In this document: positions 52,327-63,000 of the stretch, one piece after another
How the letters are laid out: every line of letters begins with the position of its first letter
Position numbering within the stretch: the first letter of the stretch is position 1
Origin: an uncultured Rhizobiaceae group bacterium
GTDB taxonomy: Bacteria; Pseudomonadota; Alphaproteobacteria; Rhizobiales; Rhizobiaceae
Direction of reading: 5' to 3'
Assembly (NCBI GenBank): GCA_947501445.1
Contig: CANMVS010000008.1
Span: 244,024-308,023, forward strand
DNA: 64,000 nucleotides
Program-made: the position numbers and the translations under genes
Notes under the pieces: model-generated
Database searches by the model: none
What the model saw: the letters and a program-made list of their open reading frames with translations, nothing else
What the model was told of the DNA's origin: nothing

Positions 52327-53595
52327 GTGAGACAACCCGGCCCATTGGCCAATTTTTTCTGGGTACACATACATCGCAGCGATGCCAGCGTTTCGTGGCG
52401 CTGGGCAGCGGCGATCTTTGTCATGCTTGCGATTTTTCCAGGCATCGGCAGTGCGGGCACGGGCATGCTGATCAGCCTGTGGGTCGTGTGTCTGATTTAT
52501 TGTGGACTTGATCCGGACCTGCGTCAGCTAAATGGCAAAGAAACCAGGATTGCGGTCATCTGCGCTGCCTATTTTTTGATCATGGCAGCTATCGCCTTCT
52601 ACCACGCGTTGCAGCCGGGGCAGACGTCAGGCTATGGCTCTGTCTATAGCAATCTGCCGTTCCTGTGTTTGGCACCGCTCCTGCCGGTATGGCGGCGGGC
52701 GGTGCGGCCGGGCTGGACACAGGCGGTATTCGCCGGCATTGCCTGCGGTGGAATACTGGCCGCATTAATCATCACCATAGGTGGGCACTATTCGCCGGAA
52801 ATTCTGCGCGCCGGGTTCAGTGGCAATGATCTGATTCTTGCGCTTGGTGCCCTGGTATGCAGCCTGCTGTGCGTGCACAGCATGCTGTTTTACAAAGGGT
52901 CGATGCGATGGTTGATGGCGACCGGTGCGCTGGCGGCGCTCTATGTCCTGTTCATGTCCGGTAGCCGCGGCCCGCTGCTTGCCTATTGCGCGACACTGGC
53001 GGTTTATGCGCTGGTGATGGGATATCGCTATTTCGGCCTTGGCTTCATGTTCAAACGTGCTGTGATTGGCGCATTGATCATCGCGGCATCGGGCATAATT
53101 GCGGCAAAATATGATCCGGACTTTTCCCGTCGCATCAACCTTGCCATCGAGCGGTTTGAAAATCCGTCAGATACACAAATTGCCGAAAAGAGCATCTCCG
53201 CGCGGTTTATGTTGTACAGACTTGGTTTTGATACTTTCGCCAAGCAACCGCTGATTGGCTACGGTCGCCAGAATGTCATTCAGGCCGTCAAGGAAAGTGC
53301 GCCACAATATGCCGACAGGATCAGCTATACCCATCTGCACAATGGATATCTGACGGAGGCAGTGGCCTCGGGGCTGGCAGGTCTTCTTTCACTGCTGGCG
53401 GTTCTGCTGGGTCCTGTTTTTCTGTTGCGCAATGCGCCACCAATTGTTTTTGGTGGCATGCTGTGTGTAAGCCTTGCCTATATATTTTACGGCACCAGCA
53501 ACCTGCTGTTTTATCACGACGTGTCCAACAGCCTTTATCTGGCAATGATCGGCGTGTTTTTCGCATTGTCCAATCTGGAAGAAGAGGCGCGGTGA
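52327..53595 (+). CDS. O-antigen ligase/polymerase-like membrane protein (Wzy_C family)
   Basis: A 422-residue polytopic membrane protein with about ten to eleven spans. The family's long periplasmic loop is visible (around residues 250-335), with the conserved RFMLYRLGFDTFAKQPLIGYGRQNV and YTHLHNGYLTEAVASGLAG, including the loop His pair region. Members transfer or polymerise undecaprenyl-linked glycans at the periplasmic face. The start is a GTG at 52327 with AAGGAA upstream. It is the first gene of the polysaccharide locus and is convergent with the sugar transferase gene, whose stop lies seven bases beyond. Confidence 0.86.
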   Translation: MRQPGPLANFFWVHIHRSDASVSWRWAAAIFVMLAIFPGIGSAGTGMLISLWVVCLIYCGLDPDLRQLNGKETRIAVICAAYFLIMAAIAFYHALQPGQTSGYGSVYSNLPFLCLAPLLPVWRRAVRPGWTQAVFAGIACGGILAALIITIGGHYSPEILRAGFSGNDLILALGALVCSLLCVHSMLFYKGSMRWLMATGALAALYVLFMSGSRGPLLAYCATLAVYALVMGYRYFGLGFMFKRAVIGALIIAASGIIAAKYDPDFSRRINLAIERFENPSDTQIAEKSISARFMLYRLGFDTFAKQPLIGYGRQNVIQAVKESAPQYADRISYTHLHNGYLTEAVASGLAGLLSLLAVLLGPVFLLRNAPPIVFGGMLCVSLAYIFYGTSNLLFYHDVSNSLYLAMIGVFFALSNLEEEAR

Positions 53596-53602
53596 GCCCT
53601 TT

Positions 53603-54154
53603 TTATGCGCTTTGCCGCCGCGATAGAACGCCGGCTATTGTCCTGAAACAAATGCGCACATCAAGCGCCAGCGATTGTTGCTCCATGTAATTTTGATCAC
53701 TTTGCGCCAGTTCGGCAGGGCGTGACATGTCGATACCCTCTATCTGTGCAAGCCCGGTAATTCCCGGACGAATGGCAAACACCCTGCGTGCGCGCCGCTC
53801 GTCAATGACCGCATGCTGATTAGGCAGGCAGGGGCGGGGGCCGACAAGGCTCATATCGCCACGCAGCACATTATAGGCCTGCGGCAGTTCATCGAGCTTG
53901 AGCCTGCGAACAAGCCTGCCAACGCGTGTCGTGCGATCTGTCGCCACCTCATGCGTGCCAAGCGATGGCGTGCCCATATACATGGAGCGCAGTTTCCACA
54001 TGGTAAATAGCTTTTCGTCGCGCCCGACGCGAATTTGCCCATAGAATGGATTACCCGGCGTATCGATGCGTATGAGCACAGCCAGGAGGGCTATGACTGG
54101 CCACAGCAGGGCGAGGACACAGGCAGCAGCAACAATGTCAGTTGGTCTTTTCAC
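53603..54154 (-). CDS. Undecaprenyl-phosphate sugar phosphotransferase (bacterial sugar transferase domain)
   Basis: A 183-residue monotopic enzyme consisting of the bacterial sugar transferase domain only. After an N-terminal membrane helix (IVAAACVLALLWPVIALLAVLI) come the conserved GNPFYGQIRVGRDEKLFTMWKLRSM, LKLDELPQAYNVLRGDMSLVGPRP and PGITGLAQIEG. It starts glycan synthesis by moving a sugar-1-phosphate to the lipid carrier. I chose the GTG at 54154, which has AAAGG six bases upstream and lies within the end of the GT4 gene (overlap of 17 bases). A short tail follows the domain. Confidence 0.88.
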   Translation of the reverse strand: MKRPTDIVAAACVLALLWPVIALLAVLIRIDTPGNPFYGQIRVGRDEKLFTMWKLRSMYMGTPSLGTHEVATDRTTRVGRLVRRLKLDELPQAYNVLRGDMSLVGPRPCLPNQHAVIDERRARRVFAIRPGITGLAQIEGIDMSRPAELAQSDQNYMEQQSLALDVRICFRTIAGVLSRRQSA

Positions 54155-55259
54155 GCAGGACCTTTTCATAAAGTTCGAGATAACGTGCGCCCATTCGTTT
54201 TGCATTGAGTTCACTGTCAAAACGCTGTTTTGCCGCCATTCCCATTGACTGACTTAGTTCGGCGTCTTCGACGAGACGGTTCATGGCCTTTGACAAGGCA
54301 TCCGGGTTGTCGGGCGGAACAACAAGACCGGTCACACCGTCAAGATTAACAAAGCTTGTGCCGGTACCAATCTCGCAGCTGATCAAAGGTTTGCCCATCA
54401 TCGCCGCTTCGGCCAACGACAGGCCGAAGGCCTCTGAGCGCTTGTTGGATGGAAAGACAAATCCGGTACACAGCCTTAACAATGCAATCTTGTCCGCTTC
54501 CTCCAACTGACCAATGAAAAGGACATTATCCAGACCCAGTTGTTCTTTCATCTGCCGCAGTTCATCTTCGCAAAAACCCGATCCTGCAATAACTATTTTT
54601 GCATTGGTTTTTTTAGCGGCGCGCAACAGGACGTGCAGTCCCTTGTAATGGCGCAATACGCCGACAAACAAAAAGAAAAGGCCTTTGATGCGGGCGGCCC
54701 AGCTTGTGATTTTGGCTGGATCTGGCTCTGGATAACTCTCGGGTTCAAGGCCAAGCGGGATAACCTGCGTTTTATTGCGGAAAGGCTGCAGATCTGCGCT
54801 GCTGTCAAGATAGTTGGGCGATGTGGGCACAATACGGGTTACCTTGCGCAGAAATTGCCGCTTGAGCGGCGCATAAACGGTCTCCAGCAGCGAACTTGCC
54901 ATGGCGTCCGCATGATATGTGACAATCGTCGGTTTGTTTATTCGAGCTGCAAAATACATGAGGTCCATATAGGGCCACGGATAGTGCAATTGAACAATAT
55001 CAGCCTCCTCGCAAAGACGTTTCAATGGACGAAGGCCCGTCAGGGAAAAGTCTGTTGAAGCGATAGAAAAATGTCGTTTGACCTGATGGATGGTCTGCTG
55101 ATTGAAGGTTTGTGGCGAAGACGCCGGATTGTCGCTGAGCGTCAGAACACTGTGAGACACATGTTTTGACGATGTGGCGACCGCAAGTGCATTGATGGTT
55201 CGTTCTACACCGCCAAATGTTTCAGGCCAGTAGGTTTTGTAAAAATGCAATATGCGCAT
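54138..55259 (-). CDS. Glycosyltransferase family 4
   Basis: A 373-residue GT-B enzyme. The N-terminal domain has FYKTYWPETFGGVERTINALA (nucleotide-sugar GT4 start) and the C-terminal domain has LFVGVLRHYKGLHVLLRAA, IVIAGSGFCEDELRQM and the E-x7-E region FPSNKRSEAFGLSLAEAAMMGKPLISCEIGTGTS. It probably adds a hexose, possibly mannose, to the growing lipid-linked glycan at the cytoplasmic face. It is coupled to the sugar transferase gene by overlap and follows the second GT4 gene in the same direction. Confidence 0.88.
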   Translation of the reverse strand: MRILHFYKTYWPETFGGVERTINALAVATSSKHVSHSVLTLSDNPASSPQTFNQQTIHQVKRHFSIASTDFSLTGLRPLKRLCEEADIVQLHYPWPYMDLMYFAARINKPTIVTYHADAMASSLLETVYAPLKRQFLRKVTRIVPTSPNYLDSSADLQPFRNKTQVIPLGLEPESYPEPDPAKITSWAARIKGLFFLFVGVLRHYKGLHVLLRAAKKTNAKIVIAGSGFCEDELRQMKEQLGLDNVLFIGQLEEADKIALLRLCTGFVFPSNKRSEAFGLSLAEAAMMGKPLISCEIGTGTSFVNLDGVTGLVVPPDNPDALSKAMNRLVEDAELSQSMGMAAKQRFDSELNAKRMGARYLELYEKVLREKTN

Positions 55260-55342
55260 GATGCTCTCGGGACGTGTATAACCGCGTTCTTATACACTGA
55301 AGTGCATGAGCGCAAACCATTGCTGCGAAATCATGCGGCTGT

Positions 55343-56461
55343 TCATGTGTGTTTGGTGATCAACGCTTCAAACAATGCCTGCATTTTGTTGACACTTTGT
55401 TTCCAGGAAAAGCGTGCTGCATTGGGTTTGGCTTCGGCGGCAAGGCTGCCATAAAGTTCGTTGTCCTGCCATAGCTGCTGCCATCCGCGTGCAATATCGT
55501 GCGGATCCATCGGATTGATCAACAAACCCGATTTACCGGCTGCCTCGGGCATTGAAGACACATTGCTGGTGAGCACCGGCAATCCATAGTGATTGGCTTC
55601 AATGATTGGAATGCCAAACCCTTCATAGAGCGACGGCATCACCAGAAATCGTGCTTTTGAATAGAGCGCATCCAGTGCGCCATCACTGACATAGCCAACG
55701 GCACGTATATGGCTGGAAAGGTCAAGTTGTTTGATCATGTCTTCGATATTTGCGTGACGCCAGCCTCGACCGCCGGCAATGCACAGTTGACCGGTCAATT
55801 GCCCTTTGTCTTTCAAAAGCGCCAGCGCCTCGAGCAGCGTTGCAAGGTTTTTGCGCGGCTCAAGCGTACCGACAAAAAGCGCAAAGTCACCCTCCATTGA
55901 CGCCGGCGTTTTGGTGGCTGCTCCCTCATCGGGGTCAGTTAGAACCGAGACGCCCGGGTGAACAACATGCGTTTTGCTTTCATAGGCTGGATAACGCTCT
56001 ACGATGTCCCGTTTGGTTGAATGAGAGACGGCGATAATTGCATCCGCACGGGCCATGGCATGGGGCGCCAGCAGACGATCCGCCAGCCAGCCTGTCCGCC
56101 GCATGGTTTGCGGATATTTAGCCCAGACGAGATCATGAATTGTGACGACGCATGGAATGGAAGGATCTACACGCGATGGTAGGCGGTGCGCTAGTCCCCA
56201 GAAGATGTCGGGTCGAGTGGCGTTGATTTGACGGGGGAGGACAGTGTGAGACCAGATGATCCGGCCAATGTTGGATTTGAAGTTGCTGAAGTGGTGCTGG
56301 GTATCCGCAGTTTGACTGATATGCGGTGCATTCGGGCGTTCTGGCCAATAGTAACTGAGCTGAACGCCGCGGTTTGTAAGTTCACTGCAGGAACACAGGA
56401 TTGTGCGGCCAATACCGTTTTCGCTGTTCAACAAATTCCGGGCGTCGAGTGCTATCTGCAT
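55343..56461 (-). CDS. Glycosyltransferase family 4
   Basis: A 372-residue GT4 enzyme. It begins ALDARNLLNSENGIGRTI, has DLVWAKYPQTMRRTGWLADRLL and IIAVSHSTKRDIVERYP in the N-domain, FVGTLEPRKNLATLLEALALL at the domain join, and the E-x7-E motif in MPSLYEGFGIPIIEANHYGLPVLTSNVSSMPEAAGK. This layout is common in mannosyltransferases of exopolysaccharide loci. The ATG at 56461 is preferred to a TTG nine bases earlier. An 83-base gap separates it from the next GT4 gene. Confidence 0.88.
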   Translation of the reverse strand: MQIALDARNLLNSENGIGRTILCSCSELTNRGVQLSYYWPERPNAPHISQTADTQHHFSNFKSNIGRIIWSHTVLPRQINATRPDIFWGLAHRLPSRVDPSIPCVVTIHDLVWAKYPQTMRRTGWLADRLLAPHAMARADAIIAVSHSTKRDIVERYPAYESKTHVVHPGVSVLTDPDEGAATKTPASMEGDFALFVGTLEPRKNLATLLEALALLKDKGQLTGQLCIAGGRGWRHANIEDMIKQLDLSSHIRAVGYVSDGALDALYSKARFLVMPSLYEGFGIPIIEANHYGLPVLTSNVSSMPEAAGKSGLLINPMDPHDIARGWQQLWQDNELYGSLAAEAKPNAARFSWKQSVNKMQALFEALITKHT

Positions 56462-56587
56462 GAGGTCCAATTCTACCCTGGCATATGCTGCCGCTTTACC
56501 CGTATGGAATGTGCGTTGCCCGCTCTGTAGTGAGCGAGCAGATATAAACGCATGGAATGGCGTTGAGGAATAGCAATTTTTCCTGAA

Positions 56588-57877
56588 CTATTTCAATCTG
56601 CGAAGCGCAATGCCAATCCAACGCAACGGTGCGGTCACTCGCCATGATCGACTGTTCACGAGCGCCTTGTTGCGAATTTCGAATTCGCGCAGGTTTTGAT
56701 TGCCTCTGTCCAGTCTTGATTGCAAATCGCGGATTTCACTAACGAGATTTTCGTGTCCAGCCTGGCTTGTTTCGAGCAATCGCTGTGTTTTGCTCAGTGT
56801 CAACTGTGCAGACTCAATATGACGAACGAAAGCCATATGTGTCTTCTCATCACTGTACTGGCCAGCGCTATCCGTTGGATTATCTTTCATCTGGCGCGTT
56901 GCCTCCGCCAGACTTTCAGAAATATCATAAAATACAATCGGCTCTTTCTCACAGCTTGCTACCAATATCCGATCATCGCGACTCAAATCCATGCCCTTGG
57001 GGCCACCTTCCTGAGGATTGTATTTGCCGGCTTCAAAGGTTGCATCGTCAATAACCTGTATAGAGGCCACTGGCTTGCGCTCATGATACCAGGTCCCCTG
57101 ATCACCAGCGAACAGATGAACAAATGGTGCTCCCGCATCTGCAACCAGAAGAAACTGCTCGTCCTGTGAAAAGCGCAGGCCATGCGGATAGTTTATACCG
57201 CGCAAAGCGCCGCAGGCTTTGTGATCATTGTTCAGATGAGCATCGTTTTCATACATGAAAACGCTGTTGTCATTGTGATTGCTGACAGCAACCCAACGGC
57301 CTGTCCTGCTGTAGGAGACTCCGTCCGGAATATCCAGACCATCGACAAGAAGTGTCTCGTTCGACAAAATTCGATAGTTGTCGCTCTCATCTATCAGATG
57401 CCGGGAAACGTTATTTTGGTAGTTGTTACAGACTAGCACCTCAAGAAGGCTGTCATGGATACGTGTGACAGATACCGAGCCGGGTGAACGCACTTTGCCG
57501 GATGTCGCATCAATTACCTGCGCGGGCTGGACTTCAACCTTCCTCGAGGCCGGTTTGACCGTCGGGATATTGAGAATCGATACCTCACCTTCGCGATTGG
57601 CAGTGATAATCGTTTCATCATCAATCCAGAATATCCCGTGTGGATTGGCGAATGATGGAGATGTGACTTCGAGATAATCAGTAAAGCTGATTTCAGTTTT
57701 GTTTGCCGATACACTTATGTCGATATCCAGGATCAGAATTTTGTTTTTCAGCATTCCAGCAACCGCAAGGCAGCGATTGTCGGGGGAAAAATGGATATCT
57801 TCCGTTCGCCCCAGTCGCCCGATGGCAGAGTGGACTTCATCTACTGCCGTGTAAGCAATCTTTGTTGCAGTTTTCAT
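56588..57877 (-). CDS. Beta-propeller protein with C-terminal coiled coil and SRSWRVTAPLR tail
   Basis: A 429-residue protein without a signal peptide. Residues 1-330 contain repeated propeller blades (GRTEDIHFSPDNRCLAVAGM, NPHGIFWIDDETIITANREG, DGVSYSRTGRWVAVSNHND, YPHGLRFSQDEQFLLVADAG, GPKGMDLSRDDRILVASCE). Residues 350-405 form a coiled coil. The end, NSRSWRVTAPLRWIGIALRRLK, is a basic amphipathic tail of a kind seen at the ends of glycosyl- and methyltransferases in polysaccharide clusters. The adjacent FkbM protein ends its coiled coil with the similar SYSWLITIPMR. I do not know its function; a scaffold or regulator of the glycan machinery is inference. Confidence 0.75.
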   Translation of the reverse strand: MKTATKIAYTAVDEVHSAIGRLGRTEDIHFSPDNRCLAVAGMLKNKILILDIDISVSANKTEISFTDYLEVTSPSFANPHGIFWIDDETIITANREGEVSILNIPTVKPASRKVEVQPAQVIDATSGKVRSPGSVSVTRIHDSLLEVLVCNNYQNNVSRHLIDESDNYRILSNETLLVDGLDIPDGVSYSRTGRWVAVSNHNDNSVFMYENDAHLNNDHKACGALRGINYPHGLRFSQDEQFLLVADAGAPFVHLFAGDQGTWYHERKPVASIQVIDDATFEAGKYNPQEGGPKGMDLSRDDRILVASCEKEPIVFYDISESLAEATRQMKDNPTDSAGQYSDEKTHMAFVRHIESAQLTLSKTQRLLETSQAGHENLVSEIRDLQSRLDRGNQNLREFEIRNKALVNSRSWRVTAPLRWIGIALRRLK

Positions 57878-58655
57878 GTCATTCCGTCTGCTTCAATAAA
57901 GGCAACATTGCCTGTTTCAGAGAGGCAGACATGATCAGCAGCGCATTGTGGCGCCACACCGCAGACATTGCCACACATATCCCCCTGTGCAGAAAGACTT
58001 GCTATCCCATGTGACAACAAAATACAAATGCCGTGTTAATTGTTTTTGTGAGCAATTGCCAATAATTTGCTGTCAACGATGGCGTCATTCATTATTGCTC
58101 GAATTTGTAGACATTGGCTTGGATGCTTTATTTCCTGGTTGTGATGCCAATTCATTGAACTGAATTGAAAAAAATAGTAAATCAGATTCTAAGGAATAAT
58201 TTATGAAGGATGCAGCGGAGTCATTTGTTACATTTAACGAATGGTAGCCAATTATTCCTAACCATCCTCCATTTGTAGAGGCATTCTCTAGGATGCCAAT
58301 ATGCCCGCAAGGTTCTCTATCTTAGCTTCTGTATTCTGCAACTAGGTTCATGGGGTGTGAATCGAGATTGAGATTGTCTACCAAATTATGATAGCAACAC
58401 TCAGCACGACGCTCTCCCAAATTTTTCGCATTTAGTTGTTGTTTGTCGTCATATGTTATTGCATGGACGCTTATGGCTAGCTTTGGTGTTGGCAGTTATT
58501 CGACATGTTGGTTTTCGTGAGTGGATACACTCGTGTTGCAGAATATTACGAATCGCGGGATATGATACCTTCGTGAGGCTTGGGTTATATCGAAAATTGT
58601 TCTTTGCTGAATGTCCCTGCTACGAGTGAAAAATCATTAAAGAAGAATAAGTTGA
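57878..58655. other. Long A/T-rich gap in the polysaccharide locus
   Basis: About 780 bases between divergent genes. No full gene is supported. One short frame (58203-58247, 14 codons, MKDAAESFVTFNEW) has AAGGA upstream and sits inside a 10-bp inverted repeat, AGGAATAATT (58192-58201) with AATTATTCCT (58250-58259). The region marks the change to lower G+C and probably holds promoters for both sides. Confidence 0.5.
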
Positions 58656-60041
58656 ATGCCATTCATTTCATACGCTCAAAATTATGAAGACGTTATGCTG
58701 CGTCGTGCCCTGAAAGATGTGAACGAGGGTTTTTACATTGACGTGGGTGCCAATGATCCCGTCGAAGATTCTGTAACCAAGTCATTTTACGATTTAGGCT
58801 GGTCGGGTATCAATATTGAGCCCGTTAATCAATGGTTCGAAAAGCTCCAACAACAACGGCCCAACGATACAAACCTAAAACTGGCGGCTGGTGCACGAAA
58901 TAGCTGCGCAAATTTCTATGAGGTCGTCGGTACCGGTTTGTCGACAATGGACAAGGCCACCGCTATTCGGCACGCGACGGAAAGGGGCTATGTGGTAGAA
59001 AAACATAAAGTGCCTGTTGCAAGGTTGACTAGCATATGTGAACAGCATCAAGTTTCAGAAATTCATTTCCTTAAAATCGATGTTGAGGGTGCCGAACTAC
59101 CTGTTTTGCAAGGATTGGATTTAAAGAGATTCAGACCTTGGATTATTTTGGTCGAATCAACCCTACCTAATTCACAGATAGAAAATTATGAGGATTGGGA
59201 TCAGTTGCTTACCGATCAGGGATATCACCACGTTTATTTTGATGGGCTAAACAGGTTTTACGTTGCGGATGAACATGATTGTCTTGACAAAGCTTTTCTG
59301 GTTCCTCCCAATTATTTTGACTTTTTTAAGCGGGCAAGCGAAGACGCGATGAATCGCTATGCCGAGTGGTTGCTGAATGAGCGGGATTGCTTGGCGCGAA
59401 ATCTAGATGAGATGGAATCGCAAAACCAACAGCTTGAAGTGCATATACAAGACCTGCGAGCAAATGAGAGGTCGATGAAATGCCATGCCGAGTCGCTACT
59501 AAATGAGCGGGATTGTCTGGCGCTAAAACTAGAAGAGATGGAAACGCAGCACAAACGGCTCGAAGTTCTAATGCAAAACTTGGAGATGGAATCGAAACTG
59601 AAGGATGAGGAGTTGCGTGCTGTGTATAGCAGCTATTCCTGGCTTATTACCATTCCTATGCGGAATTCAAAATCAGCGATCAGACGATTGTCCGACTTAC
59701 CTGCTCGTACGGCGAATTGGGGTATGTCATTTGCTAAACGTGCAACGAAATGGCTCGTTGCAAAGTCCGTTGCTTTTGTCTTGAAACGCAGTGCAATAAA
59801 GAGATTGGCCACGGCAACGTTACGAAAACACCCGAATATGAAGAGAAAGATACGTGATCTTGCCAATTCCCTTAGTCAAATGGAATCAGTTTCAAAAGTT
59901 GTAGGTGCGCCTGAAAAAAAGAACTTAGAAGGTGAGTATGTAAGCTCAGAAAGAAATCTATCAGAACTTACACCTGGAGCACATCGCATTCATCGAGAAC
60001 TCAAGGCCGCCATCGGTCAATCTCAGAAAGTGGATTTGTGA
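58656..60041 (+). CDS. FkbM-family methyltransferase with C-terminal coiled coil
   Basis: A 461-residue protein. Residues 1-215 form an FkbM SAM-dependent methyltransferase (YAQNYEDVMLRRAL, then FYIDVGANDPVEDSVTKSFYDLGWSGINIEP, HFLKIDVEGAELPVLQGLDL). Residues 225-325 are a coiled coil made partly of a 42-codon direct duplication (AEWLLNERDCLARNLDEME and AESLLNERDCLALKLEEME). After it come SYSWLITIPMR and a basic region. The enzyme probably O-methylates a sugar, often the terminal one that stops chain growth, and the coiled coil could measure or scaffold. Its stop overlaps the start of the next gene (TGATG). Confidence 0.85.
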   Translation: MPFISYAQNYEDVMLRRALKDVNEGFYIDVGANDPVEDSVTKSFYDLGWSGINIEPVNQWFEKLQQQRPNDTNLKLAAGARNSCANFYEVVGTGLSTMDKATAIRHATERGYVVEKHKVPVARLTSICEQHQVSEIHFLKIDVEGAELPVLQGLDLKRFRPWIILVESTLPNSQIENYEDWDQLLTDQGYHHVYFDGLNRFYVADEHDCLDKAFLVPPNYFDFFKRASEDAMNRYAEWLLNERDCLARNLDEMESQNQQLEVHIQDLRANERSMKCHAESLLNERDCLALKLEEMETQHKRLEVLMQNLEMESKLKDEELRAVYSSYSWLITIPMRNSKSAIRRLSDLPARTANWGMSFAKRATKWLVAKSVAFVLKRSAIKRLATATLRKHPNMKRKIRDLANSLSQMESVSKVVGAPEKKNLEGEYVSSERNLSELTPGAHRIHRELKAAIGQSQKVDL

Positions 60042-63000
60042 TGCGTATTGTAATTGACATGCAGGGTGTTCAAACAGAAAGTCGTTTTCGCGGTATCGGC
60101 CGATACACACTTTCTCTCGTAAAGGCGATTGTTGCAAACCGCAAAGAACATGAGGTCGTACTAGTATTAAATGGCCTGTTTCCTGAGGCAGTTGATACAG
60201 TACGTGCAGAATTTGGGGATATTCTGGGGCAGGAAAATGTTCTCGTTTGGCATGCTGCAGGCCCGGTCCTTGAAATGGAAACTGGGAATTCATGGAGGCG
60301 CGAAGCAGCGGAGTTTATTCGAGAAGCATTCATCGCAAGCTTGCAGCCGGATGTTGTTTTCAATACAAGCATGTTTGAGGGGTTTGTTGATGATGCTGTT
60401 ACAAGTGTGGGGAAATTTGATAAAAAGACCCCAGTCTGCACTTCTCTTTATGATCTCATTCCACTGCTAAATTCCGACCAGTATTTAAAACCTAACCCTG
60501 CATATGAAAAGCACTATCTGAGAAAGATAGAATTCCTAGAGCAATCATCATTATTGCTGTCCATTTCAGAGTTTACTCAACATGAAGGACGGGAGCATCT
60601 TGGTAGCAATTCCAACACTATTGTAAATATATCTACTGCTGCCGATGAACATTTTTGCCTATCGCCGCCAGCCACAGATAGAATAAGAGAACTGCGTAGC
60701 AGATTTGGCATAGTACGTTCGTTTTTATTGCATACGGGAGGTGCTGATGAACGCAAAAACCTTCATCGTCTGATTCGGGCGTTTGCAGCACTACCCAAAG
60801 AGTTGAAGGATACCCATCAATTGGTGCTTGCTGGCCGCATTGCCGGAGGGAGCCGGTTGCAATTGCAAGAGCAAGCCAATTCTGTTGGATTGGATTCTGA
60901 TGAGTTGGTCTTAACGGGGTATATCACAGAAGATGAATTAGTTGATCTCTACAATATGTGTGAATTGCATATATTCCCGTCTTGGCATGAAGGCTTTGGA
61001 TTGCCTGCGCTTGAGGCGATGTCGTGCGGTGCACCAACAATTGGAGCGAATATAACAAGTTTGCCGGAAGTGATAGGAAATCAAGATGCTCTGTTTGATC
61101 CTTACTCGGAAGTGGCGATGGTCCAGAAGATCAAAAGGGTCTTAACTGATGAAAGTTTTAGAAATAGGTTAGTCAGCTTTGGATTGAAGCAGGCTGAGAA
61201 TTTTTCATGGGACAAGAGTGCCAAGCGCGCGATTAAGGCGTTTGAACAATTCCAGGAGAAGAAAACTCCGAATAATCATTCGATAAGTCTAATCTCTCAA
61301 ATTGCAAATATTAGAACAACAGACCGGCCATCTGAGGCTGATCTGGTTGAAACTGCTAGGTGTATTGATCAAAACGTCAAGTCTTCCCTTAGGTACAAGA
61401 ACACTCTCGGAGCACTAACTTGGCGTATTGAGGGACCATTTGATAGCACTTACAGTTTGGCGTTGCTCAATAGAGAAACTGCGTTGTCATTGGATTCCTT
61501 AGACTGCGATGTAGCCTTGTTTTCAACGGAAGGTCCAGGTGATTTCGAGCCGGACTCGAATTTTCTGAATAGCAACCCGAATGTTGCCAATTTGTATTCC
61601 AAATCCAGAGAGATTAAAAGTTATACTGCAGACGTGACTAGCCGAATGCTGTATCCCCCACGTGTAAATGATATGGAAAGTCAGATTCGGATGCTCCACC
61701 ATTATGCGTGGGAAGAAACCGGCTTCCCTTTTGAATGGGTTGCTGATTTCAATTTACATCTGGATGGAATGACTTGTTTGTCTTCTCATGTCCTAAAGAT
61801 AATGATTGACAACGGTATACACGTCCCCATGCGAGTCACAGGCTGCGGTGTTGATCATTGGGAGCGTATTGATGCATCAAAAAATTACAAAATAAAGGCC
61901 AAAGAATTCAAGTTTCTTCATGTTTCGTCGTGTTTTCCGCGTAAAGGTGTGGATGTTTTGCTGAAGGCTTATGGCAACCAATTCACATCCAATGATGATG
62001 TGTCGCTTATTATCAAAACTTTTTCAAATCCACACAACGAAATACACAAATGGATAAAAGATGCAGAAAGGGAGTATTCTGATTATCCGAATGTGGTGGT
62101 CATTGAGGAAGATTTGAGTGATCCTGACCTTAAGGCATTATATGAGCAATGCGATGTGTTGGTTGCTCCTAGCTGTGCTGAGGGGTTTGGTCTGCCCTTA
62201 GCGGAAGCTATGTTGTCGGGAGTTGCGGTCATTACGACAGACTGGAGTGGCCAACTTGATTTTTGCAATTCAGAGAATTCATGGTTGGTAGATTTTGAGT
62301 TTGAGCGTGCGCAAACCCACTTCAATGGTTTTTTGTCCGCTTGGGCAAAACCAAAGGTAGACGAGTTAGCGAAGGCAATGGTGGACGCCTACAGTTCAAC
62401 ACCTATGCTACGTTCCTCTATGGCGAAGGCTGGTAGAGCTTTGCTAATGGAAAAATTCAAATGGGGTGATGTTGTTGGACGCTTTATGATTGCCGTGGAT
62501 GATATCCTGAAAATCGAAAACTCAGTGCAACCCAAAATCGCCTGGATTTCTACGTGGAACGTCAAATGTGGAATTGCTGCGTATTCTGCTCACCTCATCA
62601 AAAACATTCCAAGTGATGATGTCTTTGTTTATGCGCCGTATGACAATAATCGAATTGCTGATGACCTGAACAATTGCAAGCGGAGTTGGTCCTTTGGAAA
62701 AGAGAAAAATGATTTTCATAAGGTTGTTGATGATATAGAGAAAAAATCCATAAACACTGTTGTAATTCAATTCAATTATGGGTTTTTTAATCACGTAGAA
62801 CTATCGGATTTCATCGAGAAGATGGTTGTATCTGATCGAAATGTTATAATTACATTTCATTCTACTGTAGATCCGGAAGGTGACGACCGGCTTCCAGAAA
62901 ACAATTACAAGCTGCAATTTATTGTGCCGTATTTGAGATTGTGCCACCGAATTCTTGTGCATTCGGTAGCAGATTTGAACAGGCTGAAAAACATAGGCTT

